DNA from: Bacteroidia bacterium
GTDB taxonomy: Bacteria > Bacteroidota > Bacteroidia > NS11-12g > UBA955
Reading direction: 5' to 3'
Assembly (NCBI GenBank): GCA_014376345.1
Contig: JACMRS010000295.1
Location: 1 to 15,337, forward strand
Length of the DNA stretch: 15,337 nucleotides
Shown here: positions 14,401 through 15,337 of the stretch, piece after piece
How the letters are laid out: each line of letters opens with the position of its first letter
Position numbering within the stretch: position 1 is the first letter of the stretch
Made by a program: the position numbers and the translations under genes
The notes under the pieces: generated by a model
Told to the model about the DNA's origin: nothing
Seen by the model: the letters and a program-made list of their open reading frames with translations, nothing else
Database searches by the model: none

Positions 14401-15337
14401 TGACAGGTCTAATTCTATTGTTGCGCGTGCACTTAATAATGCTATTATCAATGATTCAGTATTTAATCCTTCAGCAGGAATTGGAACCTTTGTTTTAGTT
14501 GTGGATGATTTCAGTACAGGTTGCGCTGTATCAGACAGCATTACAATTACTGTAAATGGCATTCCGACCTTAAATCTCACTCCACTCGACACCCTATGTT
14601 CAAGCCAGGGTGCTGTTGATCTTGTCAGCAATTATGCAGGTAGTTCAGATGGCAAATGGTCAGGATTTGGTGTGGTTGGCGAGCAGTTTATGCCAGACAG
14701 CTCTCCGAGATCAAAACAATACGAGGGCAGGTATACTTTAACTTACTTCTATACCAACCCGATAACCAAATGTTATAATTCAGACAGCATTAAGGTGCTT
14801 GTGCAATCACAACCTGAGGTCTTGATTACGAACAGTCCACAACCTGTTCAGCATTGCGAAGACCAGCCATTTGATCTGACTGCAACCAAGAAATGGGCAG
14901 CAAGAACAATGTGGTCTTCAACCGGTGATGGCACATACAAACAGGATTCTCTGAACATCAGATACACCCGTGGTACAGTGGATACCACCACAAATCTGGT
15001 AACCATGACCTTGTCGACTGTAAAAGAGGGCGTGTGTCCTGTAGCTACTGCTAATGTTCAACTTGTTATTCACCCTTATCCGCAGATTGATTTTGCCGGC
15101 GATCCGATTGAGGGTTGTGAGCCTGTAACCAGCAGCTTTACTACTTTTGTCAGAAAACCACAAGGGTCTAAAGGTAACCTAACTTACCACTGGTATTTTG
15201 GAAATGGTGATACCACTCATACTGAGGTAAATCCACAGAATATCTTGTTTGATACTGCAGCCAGAAATGGTTACGATGTGAAACTGGTAACAACCAATAG
15301 TTTCCCTGGAGGAAAATGTGTAACGGTAACCGATAAA
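11405..15337 (+). CDS. Giant secreted PKD/Ig-like surface protein (3' partial)
   Basis: The frame is open for 1311 codons to the last base of the window, so the C-terminus is missing. A Sec signal peptide (1-23) ends at about LSA, followed by THMMGSDITYKC. Residues 23-313 form an N-terminal domain known from large Bacteroidota surface proteins, with YKITFKIYRDCRG (41-53), SDIADGDSLAFSL (199-211), GCYFDLQTGDLICTP (258-272) and a QVEEW...GRTRRDMQLWVQQC end (284-313). It is rich in Cys, including two CC pairs. The rest is a chain of Ig/PKD-like beta domains spaced by D-T/D-S strand ends and C-x-G/C-x-x-D starts. The last visible one contains WYFGNGDTTH, a clear PKD core. Such proteins usually end in a T9SS sorting domain, which would lie beyond the window; this is inferred. 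The likely role is adhesion or gliding-associated surface function. Confidence 0.88.
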   Translation, partial: MKKLYYSVIISIIAIFLPSDLSATHMMGSDITYKCISKGKYKITFKIYRDCRGIALDNPLAKVFCDNKSFTLTLNRTKIQDVTYSGTCKNLSLPKCSGINQPFDTKGVEEHTFECEVDFNTSPYDQFKSNGCCEVYFSIEQNARNTAITTLASPGTLYTEAMVDICKTENSCNSSPEFTTPPVASLCCNQPFTFNNGASDIADGDSLAFSLVAPLNAHNSNELYNSPFSPTFPLTPYCPPNPGIVNCNPIPNAKPPRGCYFDLQTGDLICTPTKCDEVSVAVIQVEEWRKNDKGVMEIVGRTRRDMQLWVQQCAANNPPQITGKNKVSVCEGSLVTIEIEATDEQLKPNQLRADTVNLTWNNGIAGAKFEISNPNAREKKAIFTWQTKIGDARPGAYSFTATATDEQCAISVKGFNITVLPKARDTRKYTSNGCGKYTFNAIPFDTVNYKGNYLYDWEIRDSTNRGIPLKHSLNRQDTFKFKRGGKYIFTHLITNTIGCGTQYTDTLIVPPLLDAELAFGKDTFVCAGDSFTLSPVVSHGVPKYNYQWQLLPGTFNLKDTFQRFSIKPKGDVQIKLTLTDKNKCFDIDTIKVKYILNPIVNIGPDRRICTYETVTLDAGHADTMRYYWLPGGDSGRLKTINVAGKYIAKIINKYNCYGRDTMNLFVNDTVVPLAGKDIETCHNDTMKILAKRRPAGYSRQYKWTDIGTGLQVASDSLLKIKAVNNSLTGTIIKKKYELWLRVNQGGHACIGSDTVNAEWNPLPQFLYTPIQPRCFDEGDIRLNMVQAKALPPDANVHYYKTYNSNWITNPVSGSQFYVYTKFLKDVPPGFKDTICYNYTDSNKCFNKECKQIKINENPKVEIRNATFCQKAGNAKLDKMRVAPFSTLGGIQKWRCLEVPAGSGLSPQLVVYSQNNNWTLEVGTEDETYRTGTYKMEYCFENPSTGCKRCDTANAYIVELPVIEFENIPSQCSNYPILPLNKFVNVYSPKWKAVEFSGSRDRSNSIVARALNNAIINDSVFNPSAGIGTFVLVVDDFSTGCAVSDSITITVNGIPTLNLTPLDTLCSSQGAVDLVSNYAGSSDGKWSGFGVVGEQFMPDSSPRSKQYEGRYTLTYFYTNPITKCYNSDSIKVLVQSQPEVLITNSPQPVQHCEDQPFDLTATKKWAARTMWSSTGDGTYKQDSLNIRYTRGTVDTTTNLVTMTLSTVKEGVCPVATANVQLVIHPYPQIDFAGDPIEGCEPVTSSFTTFVRKPQGSKGNLTYHWYFGNGDTTHTEVNPQNILFDTAARNGYDVKLVTTNSFPGGKCVTVTDK

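Noticed and set aside
14359..15163. Two minus-strand frames near the window end
   Set aside because: Both lie inside the continuous 1311-codon PKD protein frame, which carries clear PKD motifs in the same bases.

Overview
The window reads as a stretch of chromosome from a member of the Bacteroidota, probably an environmental Sphingobacteriia/Chitinophagia-like lineage. The evidence is a C-terminal type IX secretion sorting domain of the gliding-motility-associated type, very large PKD/Ig-like surface proteins, several lipoproteins with Bacteroidota-style signal peptides, a DUF1599 gene next to a BT_3928-type DoxX gene, AT-rich DNA, and several TAnnTTTG-like -7 promoter elements. No phage, plasmid, transposase, rRNA or tRNA gene is visible.

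Layout. (1) 1-1576: the 3' end of a secreted PKD-repeat protein ending in a type B T9SS sorting domain. (2) 1577-2319: a gene-free 743-bp spacer filled with palindromic repeats. It holds two ~110-bp direct repeats, each carrying the same 24-nt hairpin, then two and a bit copies of a ~175-bp unit made of several short hairpins. (3) 2320-2847: a small TPR-type lipoprotein gene. (4) 2848-3708, minus strand: folP (dihydropteroate synthase), whose stop codon directly abuts that of the lipoprotein gene. (5) 3764-7405: a tightly coupled plus-strand operon of DUF1599 protein, DoxX/BT_3928-type membrane protein, DppB-like ABC permease and shikimate kinase, with each start overlapping the previous stop by one base. 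(6) 7471-7743: an HU-type DNA-binding protein with its own candidate promoter and terminator. (7) 7816-9006: a class III PLP aminotransferase. (8) 9057-9935: an uncharacterised lipoprotein. (9) 9993-11114: a serine beta-lactamase/DD-peptidase-fold lipoprotein. (10) 11140-11319, minus strand: a 59-residue small lipoprotein, easily overlooked. (11) 11405 to the end: the first 1311 residues of a giant secreted PKD/Ig-like protein that runs off the window.

The genes mix core metabolism (folate, shikimate, aminotransferase, nucleoid protein) with envelope functions (lipoproteins, T9SS cargo, transport). folP and the DUF1599 operon diverge from a short spacer containing a perfect 16-nt palindrome that resembles the -7 element on both strands. 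The most unusual parts are the repeat spacer, where two hairpins differ by a paired, structure-preserving change; the extra domain inside the DoxX-type protein; the promoter that seems to start inside a terminator hairpin near 9950; and the small lipoprotein gene. I saw no clear sign of a wholly new multi-gene system.
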